Origin: Cyanobacteria bacterium RUI128
Lineage (GTDB): Bacteria; Cyanobacteriota; Vampirovibrionia; Gastranaerophilales; Gastranaerophilaceae
Reading direction: 5' to 3'
Assembly (NCBI GenBank): GCA_024695725.1
Contig: JAILHQ010000011.1
Coordinates: forward strand, 1-8,120
DNA length: 8,120 nucleotides
In this document: in pieces, positions 6,161 to 8,120 of the stretch
Layout: the number at the start of each line of letters is the position of its first letter
Position numbering within the stretch: position 1 is the stretch's first letter
Translations under genes and position numbers: made by a program
Notes under the pieces: model-generated
What the model was told of the DNA's origin: nothing
Seen by the model: only the letters and a program-made list of their open reading frames with translations
The model's database searches: none

Positions 6161-6655
6161 ATGAAACGTATTATAATTCACTGGACTGCAGGCATGGGCA
6201 GTCCTAATGCTGTTGATAAACAACACTACCACTACCTTGTAGATGATAAAGGGTGTGTGCATACGGGTATATTTGCGCCGGAGGATAATGAAATTTGTAC
6301 CGACGGGAAATATGCCCAGCACACAGGCGGTGGAAATACAGGCTCAATAGGTGTTGCTCTTTGCGGTATGTGCGGGTTTGTATCTTCCGATAATCAGGGA
6401 AGGGCACCTCTTACAAAAATTCAGTGTGAGAGAATGTTTAAACTTATTGCGGACTTGTCCGCAAAATACAATATCCCGGTCACATCGTCAAATATTATGA
6501 CACACTATGAGTTTGGACAGAGAAATCCAAAAACTTCTTCCGGGGGAAAAATTGATATTGTCTATCTGCCGCCTTATCCTGAAATACAAAAAGATAAAAT
6601 AGGTGATTTTATAAGGGCAAAAGTGAGGTGGTACAGACAATATTCTGCACTGTAA
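6161..6655 (+). CDS. Endolysin: N-acetylmuramoyl-L-alanine amidase (Amidase_2 / T7 lysozyme type)
   Basis: This 164-residue enzyme should cut the bond between N-acetylmuramic acid and L-alanine in peptidoglycan, a zinc-dependent reaction used for host lysis. Seen: MKRIIIHWTAG with first zinc ligand H7, a YHYLVDDKG segment (23-31) supplying the family tyrosine, GKYAQHTGGGNTGSIGVALC (49-68), and the C-terminal motif THYEFG...GGKIDI with ligand H115, catalytic-type K130 and probable third ligand D132 (cysteine in T7 lysozyme, aspartate in many relatives). It ends in GDFIRAKVRWYR and has the usual single-domain length, with no cell-wall binding domain or signal peptide, so release would need a holin, and none is visible nearby. 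AAGGGG (6149-6154) is six bases before ATG 6161; the adjacent ATG 6158 is nearly as good. Earlier in-frame starts lack a ribosome site. Confidence 0.93.
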   Translation: MKRIIIHWTAGMGSPNAVDKQHYHYLVDDKGCVHTGIFAPEDNEICTDGKYAQHTGGGNTGSIGVALCGMCGFVSSDNQGRAPLTKIQCERMFKLIADLSAKYNIPVTSSNIMTHYEFGQRNPKTSSGGKIDIVYLPPYPEIQKDKIGDFIRAKVRWYRQYSAL

Positions 6656-6660
6656 TTTCT

Positions 6661-6689
6661 TTGTTTAATATTTTGTAATATTTTATCAT
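6661..6689 (+). promoter_or_regulatory. Candidate promoter for the kinase-like gene
   Basis: TTGTTT (6661-6666) and TATCAT (6684-6689) are exactly 17 bases apart in the 77-base AT-rich gap, with three of six and five of six consensus matches. A start near 6696 would give a leader of about 35-40 bases. Together with the terminator after the gene this would make it a self-contained transcription unit. Confidence 0.33.
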
Positions 6690-6732
6690 TTTTAGGCAAT
6701 TTTCATGTTTGATGTTATTTATATAGAGTGCT

Positions 6733-7974
6733 ATGGTTAGTATGCGTGTGTTAGAAAAAGTCGATTACGGCAAATTAGTACAGTTCAACCCCACAAGATG
6801 TTCTTCCCCTCTTTTTGAAAGGGCAAGCAGATTATCACAAGCAGCGGGTGATGTTTTTGTGTCGTCTTCAGAGAAGGCTGAAACTCAAACTAATCCTTTG
6901 CTTGAAGCAGTTAAAGCTGCAGTTCCGTTTGTGAGAGAACCACGTGTGAAGTTGGCTGAAAACTTACACGATATGGTTCTTAAAGCGACCAGCGTACACT
7001 CTAATATAATGGGTAAAGATGCAGTAGTATTTCCGATTCCAAAACACGATGACCTTGTGTTGCGTGTAGAAAAAACTGCACTTGAAAAGATTAAAGAATT
7101 ACCAAAAGATGTTGAGCTTGTACCTATTACTTATGAAAAGTCTGTTACAGAAAATAGGCATTTAGGTATTCCGTTATATATTGTTTCGTCGAAATCTTCT
7201 CAAATATCTAAGAAAAATTCGGTATCTATGATGGAAGCAATGGCTCAGCCTGATAAAATTATGGTTTTGAGAAAGGTTGAAGGAAGACACCCTGCTGCAA
7301 TCTGCGGTGAAAAATTTGTATCAATGATAGGGCTTAACGATGTTAAAAATCCTGATCCTGATGCGCTGAATAATTTTTCGTATGTGTTCGGTTATGTGAA
7401 AGATAATTTTGGTCAGCAGGCAACAGAAAAATGTATGGAAATGTTCAGGGCTGGCGAAACCTTTATTCCTGAAAATGCACTTGGTGAAGGTTCTTCAGCT
7501 TTTGAAATCGTAAGGGGTAAAGAGTTTTATGCTAAATACAGAGATTTCGCAGATGCATATATATCATTCCTTAAAGATATATCTGAAATTCCTCAGGCTT
7601 CATACGATGATGCAGTTGCTTTTATATCTGAACCTAAATGTTTCAATTTGGATTTCCAACATACAAATAACACATTTGTAGATTTAGGAAGAAAAGAATT
7701 TAATTTTGTTGATTTGGCATATAACAAGAAAAACAAAAAGTATATATATGATAACCCGGTGAAAGAATTCAGAGATGTTCTGTTCGGAAAAGGTTTCAAA
7801 AGAATTGACTTCCTGTCTGACTGTATGGAATATCTTCCGTTCCTGAAATTCCCGAGAGATTTTATTGTATGTATGGACGATATCAAAGGGGTAAAACAAT
7901 ACTCAAAAATTATACACGAGAAAATAAATGCTGCAGCACCGGAAGAATACAGATCACCTAAAATCTTCTCATAA
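6733..7974 (+). CDS. Divergent kinase/phosphotransferase-like protein, unknown role
   Basis: A 413-residue soluble protein with no signal peptide or membrane segment. The first ~75 residues look poorly structured and polar. After that, motifs fall in the order of a protein-kinase/aminoglycoside-phosphotransferase fold: VVFPIPKHDDLVLRVEK (98-114), like the N-lobe strand that normally carries the ATP-binding lysine (arginine R111 or K114 here); a hinge-like IMVLRKVEG (176-184); a long helical C-lobe (about 262-300); a catalytic-loop-like LDFQHTNNTFVD (306-317) with the D307-x4-N312 spacing of 'HGDlh..N.l.d'; and FNFVDLAY (323-330) with D327 placed like the metal-binding aspartate. The usual H before the catalytic D is N305. 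The ribosome site (AGAG, 6724-6727) is weak. It may be phage cargo or a flanking host gene. The fold is a moderate inference; substrate and activity are unknown. Confidence 0.6.
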   Translation: MVSMRVLEKVDYGKLVQFNPTRCSSPLFERASRLSQAAGDVFVSSSEKAETQTNPLLEAVKAAVPFVREPRVKLAENLHDMVLKATSVHSNIMGKDAVVFPIPKHDDLVLRVEKTALEKIKELPKDVELVPITYEKSVTENRHLGIPLYIVSSKSSQISKKNSVSMMEAMAQPDKIMVLRKVEGRHPAAICGEKFVSMIGLNDVKNPDPDALNNFSYVFGYVKDNFGQQATEKCMEMFRAGETFIPENALGEGSSAFEIVRGKEFYAKYRDFADAYISFLKDISEIPQASYDDAVAFISEPKCFNLDFQHTNNTFVDLGRKEFNFVDLAYNKKNKKYIYDNPVKEFRDVLFGKGFKRIDFLSDCMEYLPFLKFPRDFIVCMDDIKGVKQYSKIIHEKINAAAPEEYRSPKIFS

Positions 7975-7981
7975 TCTGTTC

Positions 7982-8012
7982 AAAAAAAATAGGGCTTTCG
8001 CCCTTTTGTGTT
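7982..8012 (+). terminator. Intrinsic terminator
   Basis: AGGGC (7991-7995), loop TTTC and GCCCT (8000-8004) form a compact stem, preceded by an A-run (7982-7989) and followed by TTTGTGTT. The A-run can pair with the T-rich tail, which may make it partly bidirectional. It closes the kinase-like gene eight bases after its stop codon. Confidence 0.8.
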
Positions 8013-8120
8013 ATACCCTTTTTCCTATCCTTTAACCTATATTATTTTCCTGTCCTATGTTATTAAATTTTGTTTGTTTATTTTACCTTATACCCTAATT
8101 TCTTCCTGATGTTTTTCCTA
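8011..8120. repeat. Non-coding pyrimidine-rich tail with short repeats
   Basis: No gene or ribosome site is seen. TTATACCCT occurs at 8011-8019 and 8088-8096; TTTTTCCTA at 8019-8027 and 8112-8120. The first copy of the two motifs is joined, the second has about 15 bases inserted between them. CCTAT occurs at 8024, 8036 and 8054, so the minus strand reads as repeated ATAGG/AGGA units. It could hold operators, iterons or the regulatory region of a gene beyond the window, or be simple low-complexity DNA. Confidence 0.4.

Noticed and set aside
7593..7899. Minus-strand open frames under the kinase-like gene
   Set aside because: They are out-of-frame shadows of a long gene with no start signals.
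1..8120. CRISPR array, tRNA, rRNA, transposase or integrase
   Set aside because: No regular repeat-spacer pattern, no cloverleaf or rRNA-like block and no recombinase or transposase motif was seen on either strand.

Overview
The window is AT-rich (mid-30s % GC by eye) and densely coded. It reads as the late (virion and lysis) region of a short-tailed, podovirus-like bacteriophage or prophage that uses the standard bacterial code. Eight of the ten genes are consecutive, all on the plus strand and mostly behind strong AGGA/GGAG ribosome binding sites. Their order is the usual podoviral one: scaffold-like protein, HK97-fold coat protein, small beta-rich decoration-like protein, 59-residue protein, head-tail adaptor, beta-propeller tail nozzle (P22 gp10-like), GNAT-like small protein, and ejection-like protein. 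The portal and terminase would be expected upstream, before position 1; they are not in the window, and neither is a recognisable tail fibre or spike.

After the ejection-like gene the pattern changes. A minus-strand gene (5527-6042) encodes a secreted or periplasmic cysteine-containing protein and converges on the virion operon. From its divergent AT-rich upstream region starts a plus-strand zinc amidase endolysin (6161-6655). Then a separate 413-residue gene (6733-7974), with its own candidate promoter and a clear intrinsic terminator, encodes a protein whose motifs look like a divergent protein-kinase/aminoglycoside-phosphotransferase fold. The last 110 bases are non-coding, rich in pyrimidines on the plus strand, and contain short repeated motifs.

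Functionally, the first block builds the capsid (scaffold, coat, decoration), closes it and joins it to a short tail (adaptor, nozzle), and supplies small internal or ejected proteins. The amidase would cut peptidoglycan at lysis; no holin is visible. The minus-strand exported protein and the kinase-like protein are best read as accessory 'moron'-type cargo or flanking host genes. They are the least explained part of the window.

Host: low GC, Shine-Dalgarno use and an A-tract/GGGC-TTTC-GCCC terminator fit a gut-type low-GC bacterium. A Gastranaerophilales (Melainabacteria)-like host is possible but is only an impression from recalled protein style. All family assignments come from motif recognition, not from database searches.
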